Shown here: in pieces, positions 52,020 to 59,645 of the stretch
Layout: each line of letters starts with the position of its first letter
How positions within the stretch are numbered: the stretch's first letter is position 1
Source of the DNA: an uncultured Eubacteriales bacterium
Lineage (GTDB): Bacteria > Bacillota > Clostridia > Oscillospirales > Oscillospiraceae
Reading direction: 5' to 3'
Assembly: GCA_900545815.1 (NCBI GenBank)
Contig: URAM01000003.1
Span: forward strand, 1 to 64,000
Length of the DNA: 64,000 nt
Made by a program: the position numbers and the translations under genes
The notes under the pieces: generated by a model
The model's database searches: none
Seen by the model: only the letters and a program-made list of their open reading frames with translations
What the model was told of the DNA's origin: nothing

Positions 52020-53282
52020 ATGGCTCATATCCATCATTTCCGCACCCTTGAGCAAGTGCAGCGTCGTTCCCTTCAGGAGGTGCGCTCCGACCGCCATGCT
52101 GCGGCCAATTTTGCCGCCTTCTGTGGCGGCCGGCAGCAACGAGAGGCGGTGGGGCTCCATGAAATGGAGCGCTGCTGCGGCAAGCGCGGGGTGGTCTTGA
52201 TCCACAATGACCCCCAACTGGAAGGGCATCTCGGCCGCATTTATGACCGCAATCCCCTTCTCCGCCGCCTGCCGGCTCAGTTCCAAATGTACCTGGCCAA
52301 CCCCAACGGCGCCGCCAACGCCTTTTACGACCCGCTGTACGGTCTGTCCGCCAGCTATGTACTGGACATTCTCTGTCCCGTCAGCGATGACGGCTTCCGG
52401 TCAGAGACCCAGGCAGTGCGGTCGGCGCTGTCCGACTATCTCGAACTCTTGCGTTTTCAATGCTCCAAGCACCCCACCCCCTTCGGTGCTTCCCCCTACA
52501 ACCTGGATCTGCTGCTGGAGCTGACCCGAATGCCCTATTCCGACCTGGAACGGAATGTGCTGGCCTTTCTGCCCCAGCCTCTCTCTGAGCAGCTCATGGG
52601 ACGGCTCTCCCAGAGCGGCAGTCAGCAGAAAGCCTTTCATGCCGTCCGCGCCTTTGCCCAAGCTATGAACAAGTGCCTGTGGACGCCCCGCGGCTTTGCC
52701 GGACACACCAAGCTGAGCATCATCCAAGCGGTGAGGGAGAAGTGTCTCATCAGCATCTATGTCCCCGGCAGCCGGAGTGAGATTTTGGACTACCTGGCCG
52801 TGGAGCTGCAAGCCCTCAACGACCAGAACGCTCCCTACCTGCTGGTCACCAGCGGCATTACCCTGCCCAACAGCCCCCGCTTCCAGTCCCTCTTTCTCCA
52901 GGAGCACAGCGCCATGAACTACGCCACCGGCATCCTGGCGGAAGATCTGTCCAGCGCCGTACAGACAGACGCATCCGACCGCACCCAGGCCGCTCTGTTT
53001 GGGCAGCTACAAGAGCTGTTCGTCTTTGCCTGCTCCAGCACCTTGGCCGCCGCCCCCTTCTCCGCCGGCATCGGGCAATACTACCGGCAGGTCACCGAGC
53101 GGCATATGGACAAGCACCGAGAACCTTTTCGGATCTTCTCCTCCCACGGCCACGGCATGGCGCAGCGAGAGGTGCAGCAGGCCGTGGTCAACCCAGAGGA
53201 GCTGACCCGACTGGGGGACGGCTGTCTGTTGTACGGCAAGAACCACCCCATCCCCATCCTCATCCAACACTTTACCCTTTAG
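52020..53282 (+). CDS. Motor-like partner protein without P-loop
   Basis: A 420-residue protein that begins four bases after the ATPase gene. The ending NPEELTRLGDGCLLYGKNHPIPILIQ resembles the C-terminal signature of TraG/VirD4 coupling proteins, and the middle (SIIQAVREKCLISIYVPGSRS…LLVTSGITLPNSPRFQSLFL) recalls their motor core. No GxxxxGK[ST] or DExx motif is seen. It may pair with the active ATPase as a regulatory or structural subunit. Confidence 0.6.
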   Translation: MAHIHHFRTLEQVQRRSLQEVRSDRHAAANFAAFCGGRQQREAVGLHEMERCCGKRGVVLIHNDPQLEGHLGRIYDRNPLLRRLPAQFQMYLANPNGAANAFYDPLYGLSASYVLDILCPVSDDGFRSETQAVRSALSDYLELLRFQCSKHPTPFGASPYNLDLLLELTRMPYSDLERNVLAFLPQPLSEQLMGRLSQSGSQQKAFHAVRAFAQAMNKCLWTPRGFAGHTKLSIIQAVREKCLISIYVPGSRSEILDYLAVELQALNDQNAPYLLVTSGITLPNSPRFQSLFLQEHSAMNYATGILAEDLSSAVQTDASDRTQAALFGQLQELFVFACSSTLAAAPFSAGIGQYYRQVTERHMDKHREPFRIFSSHGHGMAQREVQQAVVNPEELTRLGDGCLLYGKNHPIPILIQHFTL

Positions 53283-53292
53283 GAGGTGCGCC

Positions 53293-53964
53293 ATGTCCAT
53301 TCGCTGTGACGATTGCCGCTATCTTTTCTCCAAGAAGCGTTCCGGCTGTCCCTTCTGCGGCGGCCCAACCATCCAGGATGACCGCCCTGACGCCGATCTG
53401 CTGTCTGCCGGCTACACCGTGGCGCCCCAAGGCCGACAGAGAACCACCCCTGCCGACCCCTTCGAGGCCATGCTCCGCGCCTACCAGGAGGAACAGCAGC
53501 AGACCCAGCCCATCCCCATACCGTCTCCTGCGGCAGAGCCGTCCGAACCGAAGCAGCCCCAAGGTGGGGCGGATTTCTTCGCCCAGTTCCAGGACGGCAC
53601 CCCTTCGGTGGACATCCCCACGGTGGACTCCGCCCATCGTTCTCCTCCCCAGCAGCAGCCTGCCCAACGTCAGCCCACGCATCAGCCCGACCCCTATGAG
53701 GCGGAGCTGCGGGAGCTGGAACGGCAGCAGCGGCGGTTGGAGCGGCAGTACCGGCGCACCGCCCTCTGGAACCGCTTGTCCAGCCTGCGCTGGGGGACGG
53801 TGTTTCGGGTGGTGGTGTTCCTACTGGTGGTGATCACCGCCATCGGCCTTTGGAAGATGCGCTACGCTATTCTTAACTCCGTCCTGAACCTGGCCATTGG
53901 CATCCTCCCTGTTGTCCTTCTGGTCTGGGGCATCTGGATGCTCATTCGTTCCATCTTTCGATGA
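53293..53964 (+). CDS. Zinc-ribbon, coiled-coil membrane protein
   Basis: A 223-residue protein. N-terminal zinc ribbon with C5/C8 and C18/C21 (CDDC…CPFC). A long Pro/Gln-rich disordered linker (~35-130) leads to a short Arg/Gln/Glu coiled coil (ELRELERQQRRLERQYRR, ~138-155) and two C-terminal membrane helices (~170-188 and ~194-217). The membrane anchor and ribbon could tether the soluble TraG-like ATPase to the membrane. ATG 53293 follows GGAGG. Last gene of the operon. Confidence 0.78.
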   Translation: MSIRCDDCRYLFSKKRSGCPFCGGPTIQDDRPDADLLSAGYTVAPQGRQRTTPADPFEAMLRAYQEEQQQTQPIPIPSPAAEPSEPKQPQGGADFFAQFQDGTPSVDIPTVDSAHRSPPQQQPAQRQPTHQPDPYEAELRELERQQRRLERQYRRTALWNRLSSLRWGTVFRVVVFLLVVITAIGLWKMRYAILNSVLNLAIGILPVVLLVWGIWMLIRSIFR

Positions 53965-53982
53965 TCCCCCTAAAAACGCAAA

Positions 53983-54014
53983 ACGCAGCCTGTGTGGCTG
54001 AGCACAGGCTGCGT
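53983..54014 (+). terminator. Hairpin after the TraG-like operon
   Basis: Perfect 12-bp stem ACGCAGCCTGTG / CACAGGCTGCGT with an 8-base loop. No T-run follows (TCGCAT), so termination efficiency is uncertain; a stronger terminator lies at 54142. Confidence 0.6.
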
Positions 54015-54141
54015 TCGCATATTCCCATATAATAGAATCGTAAAATATTTATTTCAGGAGGAGTGTGTAGTTTATTTTAAGTTCTGTAATATAAAAGTAG
54101 GAGGAGTTCAGAAAGAATTGTTCGTAACAGGTTCGCACGGG

Positions 54142-54174
54142 GCTGAAGGGGGATTATTCCCCCTTCAGCTTTTT
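54142..54174 (+). terminator. Terminator overlapping the end of etfA
   Basis: Perfect 11-bp stem GCTGAAGGGGG / CCCCCTTCAGC with an ATTATT loop and a five-T run on plus. The etfA stop codon lies in the loop. It insulates etfA from the convergent operon; on the minus strand no U-run follows. Confidence 0.8.
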
Positions 54175-55167
54175 GATTTCCTGGGTCATGATGGGCAGGA
54201 CCTGGAACAGGTCGCCCACGATGCCGTAGTCGGCAATGCTGAAGATAGGTGCATCGGGATCCTTGTTGATGGCCACGATGCAGTCGGAGCCGCTCATGCC
54301 AGCCTGATGCTGGATGGCACCGGAGATGCCGCAGGCGATGTACAGCTTGGGCGCGACCGTCTTGCCGGTCTGGCCGACCTGGTGGACGTGGGGGATCCAA
54401 CCGGAGTCCACGGCGGCACGGGAGGCGCCCACAGCGCCGCCCAGGGCGTCTGCCAGGGGCTTGATGTAGTTTTCAAAGCCTTCCGGACCGGCAACACCGC
54501 GGCCGCCGGAGACGATGATCTCTGCGTCTTCCAGCTTGATCATCTCTGCTGCCACTTCGCTGATGGATTCCACCAGCTTGGTGCGGATGGTGTCTGCGGG
54601 GACGGGGATGGACACCTTGACGACTTCGGGTGCAGCGCCTTCCTGGGGTGCCGCCTTCTTAAAGACGCCAGGGCGGATGGTGCCCATCTGGGGACGGGTG
54701 TTCTCACACATGATGGTGGCCATCAGGTTGCCGCCAAAGGCGGGACGGGTCCAGCCCATGACGCCATTTTCGTCGATGTCCAGGGAAGTGCAGTCTGCGG
54801 TCAGGCCGGTCTTGACCCGGCAGGAGACGCGGGGGCCGAAGTCACGGCCAATGATGGTGGCGCCGATCATCAGGATGGAGGGCTTATACTGCTCCACCAG
54901 CTTGACCATGCCGTAGGCAAAAGCATCGGTGGTGTAGTGTTCATAGGCGGGATCTTCCACAGAGAGGATCTTGTCCGCACCATAGGCAGCCGCTTCCTGC
55001 TCTGCCGCTGCATTGTCCTTGCCCAGGATGACTGCCACGGCCTGCTGGCCGGTCTTATGAGCCAGCTGAGCGGCGGGGTTGAGCAGTTCCAGGCCGACGC
55101 TGGCGGCTTTGCCGCCATCCGTCTCAATAAATACCCAAATATCTTTGTATTCCGTAAAATCCATCAT
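54154..55167 (-). CDS. etfA: Electron transfer flavoprotein, alpha subunit
   Basis: A 337-residue protein. The C-terminal FAD-binding domain has the family block [29 protein letters not shown] and ending [21 protein letters not shown]. The N-terminal domain is typical EtfA. With EtfB it forms the heterodimer that carries electrons to or from acyl-CoA dehydrogenase (Bcd/AcrC type) in anaerobes, possibly by bifurcation. It is the last gene of the catabolic operon, 11 bases after etfB. AAGGAGG precedes ATG 55167. Confidence 0.95.
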   Translation of the reverse strand: MMDFTEYKDIWVFIETDGGKAASVGLELLNPAAQLAHKTGQQAVAVILGKDNAAAEQEAAAYGADKILSVEDPAYEHYTTDAFAYGMVKLVEQYKPSILMIGATIIGRDFGPRVSCRVKTGLTADCTSLDIDENGVMGWTRPAFGGNLMATIMCENTRPQMGTIRPGVFKKAAPQEGAAPEVVKVSIPVPADTIRTKLVESISEVAAEMIKLEDAEIIVSGGRGVAGPEGFENYIKPLADALGGAVGASRAAVDSGWIPHVHQVGQTGKTVAPKLYIACGISGAIQHQAGMSGSDCIVAINKDPDAPIFSIADYGIVGDLFQVLPIMTQEIKKLKGE

Positions 55168-55178
55168 CGCTGGCCTCC

Positions 55179-55988
55179 TTAAATCTTCTTGTCGTCGCTC
55201 AGCAGGGCAACCAGTTTGACTGCGCTGGCAGAGGGAGAATCCTCCTCTACCACGACACAGGTCTTGTTATGCTGGGGCGTGAAGCTCTTCTTGACCTTGG
55301 TGGGAGAACCCTTCAGGCCGGCACGGCTCAGGTCGATCTGACCTTCCATATCCTGAGGGGTAATGGTGGGGATCTGAGCGCGGTTGGCGGCCAGACGCTT
55401 CTTCACGGTGGGGTAACGCAGCTCGAAGGGGGTCTTGGTCACGGAGATGACCACCGGCAGGGCTGCTTCCAGCACGTCATAGCCGTCCGCAGTCTCCTTG
55501 CGCACCTGAACCTTGTCCCCTTCACAGGCGACCAGCTCGGTGGCGTAGGTGATCTGGGTGTAGCCCAGGTGTTCTGCCATTTCGGGGCCGACCTGACCGG
55601 TGTCCCCATCGATGGCCTGCTTGCCGCAGTAGATGACGTCGAACTTTTCGCCGCGCTTTTCCTCAACGGCCTTGACGGCGCAGGAGAGGATGTAGCTGGT
55701 AGCCAGGGTGTCCGAGCCGCCAAATTCCCGACCGGAGACCAGGTAGGCTTCGTCTGCCCCAACGGACAGGCTTTCCCGCAGCACATCCTCTGCCTGGGCA
55801 GGGCCCATGGACATGACGGTAACGGTGCCGCCGGTCTTATCCTTCATCTGCAATGCCATTTCCAGCGCAAACCCGTCAAAGGGATTCAGGATGCTGGGCA
55901 CGCCGGCACGAATGAGCGTATTGGTAACCGGATCGATCTTGACCGCAGTGGTATCCGGTACCTGTTTGACACAAACCAGAATATTCAT
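55179..55988 (-). CDS. etfB: Electron transfer flavoprotein, beta subunit
   Basis: A 269-residue protein opening MNILVCVKQVPDTTAVKIDP, the standard EtfB start. The conserved block is DVIYCGKQAIDGDTGQVGPEMAEHL, with the AMP or bifurcating FAD site in this subunit; ending typical of fermentative Etf. Whether it bifurcates cannot be decided by eye. Adjacent to etfA and the acyl-CoA dehydrogenase gene in the order of bcd-etf operons. AGGAGGA ribosome site. Confidence 0.95.
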   Translation of the reverse strand: MNILVCVKQVPDTTAVKIDPVTNTLIRAGVPSILNPFDGFALEMALQMKDKTGGTVTVMSMGPAQAEDVLRESLSVGADEAYLVSGREFGGSDTLATSYILSCAVKAVEEKRGEKFDVIYCGKQAIDGDTGQVGPEMAEHLGYTQITYATELVACEGDKVQVRKETADGYDVLEAALPVVISVTKTPFELRYPTVKKRLAANRAQIPTITPQDMEGQIDLSRAGLKGSPTKVKKSFTPQHNKTCVVVEEDSPSASAVKLVALLSDDKKI

Positions 55989-56002
55989 CTGTTCTTTCCT
56001 CC

Positions 56003-57148
56003 TTAGATCTTACCGACCAGCGTCTTACCGATGATGTAGCGCTGGATCTCGCTGGAGCCTTCATAGATGGAGAAGATACGGGCGTCACGCACCAGCTTTT
56101 CCAGGGGATATTCCTTAGAGTAGCCATAGCCGCCATAGATCTGCTGAGCCTGCAGGCAGATGTCCAGGACTGCTTCCGAGACAAAGCACTTGGTGCAGGA
56201 GCCAACCAGAGTGTCATAGATGCCGCGATCCACCAGAGCGGCGGAGTATGCCAGCTGAGAACGGCAGCACTGGAGCTTCATCTCCATGTCCGCCAGCTTG
56301 AACTGGATGCCTTCCAGGTTGCCGATGGGCTGACCGAAGGACAGGCGGGTTCTGGAGTATTCCAGAGCCAGATCCAGAGCACGCTGTGCCACGCCCACTG
56401 CGGGAGCGACACCGGTGGGACGGGTGCGGGAGAGCATCTTCATGATGGTCTTGAAGCCGCTGTTTTCCGGGCCGATCATGTTTTCTGCGGGAACACGGAC
56501 TTCGTCCAGGGCGATCTCGGTGGTGTTGGATGTACGGATGCCCATCTTGTTCTCGTGCTTGCCCACGGACAGGCCGGGCATATCGCGCTCGACGATGAAC
56601 AGGGAGATCCCCTTGCTGCCCTTGGAGGGGTCGGTGGCTGCGGTGACGGTGTAGATGTCGGAAATGCCGCCGTTGGTGACGAAGCACTTGCTGCCGGTCA
56701 GAACGTATTCGTCGCCGTCCTTGATGGCCTTGGTCTTGCAGTTGCCTGCGTCGGAGCCGGACTGAGGCTCGGTGATGCACATGGACCAGAAGGAGCCGTT
56801 TGCCAGGCGTTCGCCCCACTTCTTCTTCTGTTCCTCGGTGCCAGCCAGCATGACGGGCTTGTAGCCGAAGGTCTGGCCGCTGAAGGTGTTGGCGAAACCG
56901 GCGTCATGATAGGCCATGGCTTCCCGGATATACATGATGGTGGTCACGTCCAGGCCAGCGCCGCCGTATTCTTCCGGCACGTCGATGCCCCAGAAGCCCA
57001 GATCCATCAGCTTGCGGACGGTGTCGATGGGGCAGATGCCCTTCTCATCGTACTCTGCCACATAGGGATCTACTTCCTTGCGCATGAACGCATGGATCAT
57101 TTCCACCAGATCTTCCTGGTCACGGGTCATCAGCTGATATTTACTCAT
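56003..57148 (-). CDS. Acyl-CoA dehydrogenase (short-chain, Bcd/AcrC/CaiA-like)
   Basis: A 381-residue flavoenzyme of usual length. Signatures: CITEPQSGSDAGN and FVTNGGISDIY of the FAD/substrate region, and ARIFSIYEGSSEIQRYIIG near the C-terminus, where the Glu of YEG is the catalytic base of short-chain enzymes. It interconverts acyl-CoA and 2-enoyl-CoA, with EtfAB (next genes) as redox partner. In anaerobes it often works as an enoyl-CoA reductase. Chain length and substituent cannot be told. Confidence 0.93.
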   Translation of the reverse strand: MSKYQLMTRDQEDLVEMIHAFMRKEVDPYVAEYDEKGICPIDTVRKLMDLGFWGIDVPEEYGGAGLDVTTIMYIREAMAYHDAGFANTFSGQTFGYKPVMLAGTEEQKKKWGERLANGSFWSMCITEPQSGSDAGNCKTKAIKDGDEYVLTGSKCFVTNGGISDIYTVTAATDPSKGSKGISLFIVERDMPGLSVGKHENKMGIRTSNTTEIALDEVRVPAENMIGPENSGFKTIMKMLSRTRPTGVAPAVGVAQRALDLALEYSRTRLSFGQPIGNLEGIQFKLADMEMKLQCCRSQLAYSAALVDRGIYDTLVGSCTKCFVSEAVLDICLQAQQIYGGYGYSKEYPLEKLVRDARIFSIYEGSSEIQRYIIGKTLVGKI

Positions 57149-57194
57149 ATTGCTGCACCTCTTTCTATTGTAATTTGATTGATCTGTCTTGGTT

Positions 57195-57998
57195 TCAGCG
57201 TCCCTGGAAAACCGGTTTCCGCTTTTCCACGAACGCGGTCAGCGCCTCCCGATGATCTTCGGTCAGGCTGCAAACATACTGCGCTTCCACTTCGTTCTGC
57301 ATACAAGCATTCAGCTCTGGGAAGGCTGCGTTGAACAGCAGGCGTTTCATCTGCGCATAGGCCACGCTGGGGCCGTTGGCGTACTTTTTGATGTAGCCAC
57401 GGACGGTCTCTTCCAGCTGTTCCTTGGGCACAGCCTCGGTGACCAGGCCCCAATCACGAGCCTGTGCGCCGGTGAAACGCTTGCCGGACATGAGCAGCTC
57501 CGCTGCTTTGTTGGGGCCGACCAGTCTGCTCAGCAGATAGGTCACGCCGCCATCGGGGACGAACCCGATGTTGACGAAGGCGAACACCATCTTCGCCGTC
57601 TCCTCCACGATGGAGAAGTCGCAGGCCAGGGTGATGCTCATGCCCACGCCGGCCACGGCGCCCTCCACCCAAGCGATGGTGGGCTTGGGCAGGGTCTTGA
57701 GCCGCATGATGAACTCACCGCCGTTGCGGATACCACGCTTGGTCACGTTGATCCCGCTGTCCAGGCGTTCCTTCATGGCCTTCACGTTGCCGCCGGCGCT
57801 GAAGTTGCCGCCGGCGCCGCGGATGACCACGGCTCGGACGTCATCATGCTCCTCACAGTAGGTCAGGCACTGGGATAAGTCCTGCATGGCCTCTGCGGAG
57901 ATGGGGTTGTACTGCTCCGGCTTGTTGAGCAGGATATAGGCCACGTGCTCTTTGACCTCAAATGCGATGTCATTGGTTTTAAAATTCAGTTCCATCAT
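57195..57998 (-). CDS. Enoyl-CoA hydratase/isomerase (crotonase family)
   Basis: A 267-residue crotonase-fold enzyme. The oxyanion-hole segments are RGAGGNFSAGGNVKAM and WVEGAVAGVGMSITLACDFSIVEE. Catalytic glutamates cannot be assigned with certainty by eye. It hydrates an enoyl-CoA or the reverse (CaiD-, Crt-like). It lies between the aldehyde dehydrogenase and acyl-CoA dehydrogenase genes. ATG 57998 with AGGTGA seven bases upstream; ATG 57995 equally possible. Confidence 0.9.
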   Translation of the reverse strand: MMELNFKTNDIAFEVKEHVAYILLNKPEQYNPISAEAMQDLSQCLTYCEEHDDVRAVVIRGAGGNFSAGGNVKAMKERLDSGINVTKRGIRNGGEFIMRLKTLPKPTIAWVEGAVAGVGMSITLACDFSIVEETAKMVFAFVNIGFVPDGGVTYLLSRLVGPNKAAELLMSGKRFTGAQARDWGLVTEAVPKEQLEETVRGYIKKYANGPSVAYAQMKRLLFNAAFPELNACMQNEVEAQYVCSLTEDHREALTAFVEKRKPVFQGR

Positions 57999-58059
57999 TG
58001 TTTTTCACCTTATTTTGTTCCAACAGTTATTTTCAGATAGGGGTTTTGATCGCAACAGG

Positions 58060-58077
58060 CGCTGTGCCGGCACAGCG
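58060..58077. repeat. 18-bp perfect palindrome in the operon gap
   Basis: CGCTGTGCCGGCACAGCG sits in the only long gap of the catabolic operon (57999-58169), surrounded by further GC-rich inverted repeats. No U-run follows. It could be an mRNA processing or stabilising hairpin separating the aldehyde-dehydrogenase part from the acyl-CoA part. No gene is seen in the gap. Confidence 0.6.
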
Positions 58078-58169
58078 GGCGGTCAAACCCGCCGTGCCAG
58101 ACACGCTGGAGGGACGCCTGCCTGAGGGCAAGGGCACGCCAGGGGGGCGTATCCTACTGGCTCGTCAGA

Positions 58170-59576
58170 TCAGTCTTCGGTCACAGGGCATTCGTCAAAG
58201 CGATCCCAGTCGCCTTCCTGCCACACGCGCTTGTTGGGCAGAGTGACGGTGACGCGGGTGGTATTCATCAGGTGATACCAAGCCAGGTTTTCGGAGATGC
58301 TGTTATGACCCCAGGTACCGCAGCCCAGAGTGGGAGTGGTGGGCATACCGTTGTTGATACCGGAAGGAGTCTGGTTGACCTGGAAGCGGGAGACGGGCAG
58401 CAGATGTGCGGCGTACTCGATCTTCTCCTGATCGTGAGTCCAGATGGCGCTGTTGTGGCCTGCGCCTTCCATTTCCAGGTTGGCCACAGCCTTGGCAACG
58501 GTTTCCTTAAAGTCAGTGTAGGTGATATAGCGGACGAAGGGGAACAGGATCTCCTTGGACAGGACATCGTCTTCTGCACAGCCGGTGTACTTGCACATCA
58601 GGACTCTGCAATGCTCAGGGACTTCCACGCCGATCATCTTGCCGACCACCTGGGGAGAACGGCCAACAACCTCACGGCTGATGTGTTCGCCATCGGGGAA
58701 GACCACCTTGCGCAGCTTTTCGATCAGTTCTTCGCCTTCTACCAGATAAGCGCCGTTCTTCTGCATCTTTTCCAGGAATTCTTCTTCCATAGATGCGGGC
58801 ACATGGATGGTCTGTTCGCTGGTGCAGGGCACGCCGTTGTCATAGGAACGGTTGGCCACTGCCAGAGCGGTCATGCGATCCAGGTCATCATAGTCATCGC
58901 AGATGATCTCCTGGCAGTTGCCCTGGCCAACGCCAAAGCCGGGACGGCCGCAGGAGTAGACAGCCTTGACCATGCCGGGGCCGCCGGTGGCGATGTTGGC
59001 ATCGCAAGCGGACAGCATGACGTCCGTTGCTTCGATGGAGCAATATTCCGGTTCGATGACCTGCATCAGGTCAGCAGGAGCACCCAGTTCTTCGATGGCA
59101 GCGCGGATCATGTTGACCGTCTTCAGAGAGACGTTCTTTGCGGAGGGATGGGGCGCGATGATGCAGGCATTTCTGCACTTGACAGCCATCATGCCGTTGG
59201 CTGCGATGGTGATGATGGGGTTGGTGCTGGGCATAACGCAGCCGATCACGCCCATGGGCTTAGCCATGACGCGAACGCCGGGTTCGTCACGCAGGTTCTG
59301 GATGTAGCCAACGGACTTCTTGCCGCGCATGATGTTCCACTGGTTGGGGATGGAAGCCAGGATCTTGGAAACCTTCATCTCAGGGGTGCCATACTTGGTC
59401 TCCAGATGGGCTTCCAGCGCCAGTTCTTCTTTTGCGTCCACCACGGTCTTGCCGATGGCACGGACGACCTTGTCGATGGTCAGCTGATCCAGCGCGGTGC
59501 GTTCAAATTCCTTCTGTGCAACCTTTGCACGCTGAACCAGACCGTTGATGTATTCCTTTACATTGCGTTCTGCCAT
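58170..59576 (-). CDS. CoA-acylating aldehyde dehydrogenase
   Basis: A 468-residue protein. The nucleophile is Cys251 in DNGVPCTSEQTIHVP. The nucleotide/CoA region ATGGPGMVKAVYSCGRPGFGVGQGN is the acylating (AdhE/EutE/SucD/SauS-like) type rather than the ordinary one. It interconverts an aldehyde with its acyl-CoA using NAD(P)H. Similar enzymes act on acetaldehyde, succinate semialdehyde or sulfoacetaldehyde; sequence by eye does not settle which. GGAGG precedes ATG 59576. It pairs with the iron alcohol dehydrogenase upstream. Confidence 0.92.
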   Translation of the reverse strand: MAERNVKEYINGLVQRAKVAQKEFERTALDQLTIDKVVRAIGKTVVDAKEELALEAHLETKYGTPEMKVSKILASIPNQWNIMRGKKSVGYIQNLRDEPGVRVMAKPMGVIGCVMPSTNPIITIAANGMMAVKCRNACIIAPHPSAKNVSLKTVNMIRAAIEELGAPADLMQVIEPEYCSIEATDVMLSACDANIATGGPGMVKAVYSCGRPGFGVGQGNCQEIICDDYDDLDRMTALAVANRSYDNGVPCTSEQTIHVPASMEEEFLEKMQKNGAYLVEGEELIEKLRKVVFPDGEHISREVVGRSPQVVGKMIGVEVPEHCRVLMCKYTGCAEDDVLSKEILFPFVRYITYTDFKETVAKAVANLEMEGAGHNSAIWTHDQEKIEYAAHLLPVSRFQVNQTPSGINNGMPTTPTLGCGTWGHNSISENLAWYHLMNTTRVTVTLPNKRVWQEGDWDRFDECPVTED

Positions 59577-59645
59577 GATAAATTAACCTCCAAAAATTTT
59601 TATCTGACACGGCACTCCGTCTGTGACGGGCACCATGGAGTTACC

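Larger units (their letters stand above)
49150..54045 (+). repeat. 14-base direct repeat flanking the plus-strand operon
   Basis: ATAGAATCGTAAAA occurs exactly at 49150-49163 and 54032-54045, both behind TATA-rich sequence, at the two ends of the HEXXH/TraG-like operon. It may be a decayed copy of the promoter-leader or a trace of module insertion. Confidence 0.35.

Noticed and set aside
50666..53282. TraG-like genes taken as evidence for an integrated conjugative element
   Set aside because: No relaxase, mating-pair, integrase or attachment-site genes are visible, and the ATPase lacks membrane helices.
53992..55182. A 396-codon plus-strand frame over etfA
   Set aside because: Antisense to a clear etfA and crosses two hairpins, one a terminator.
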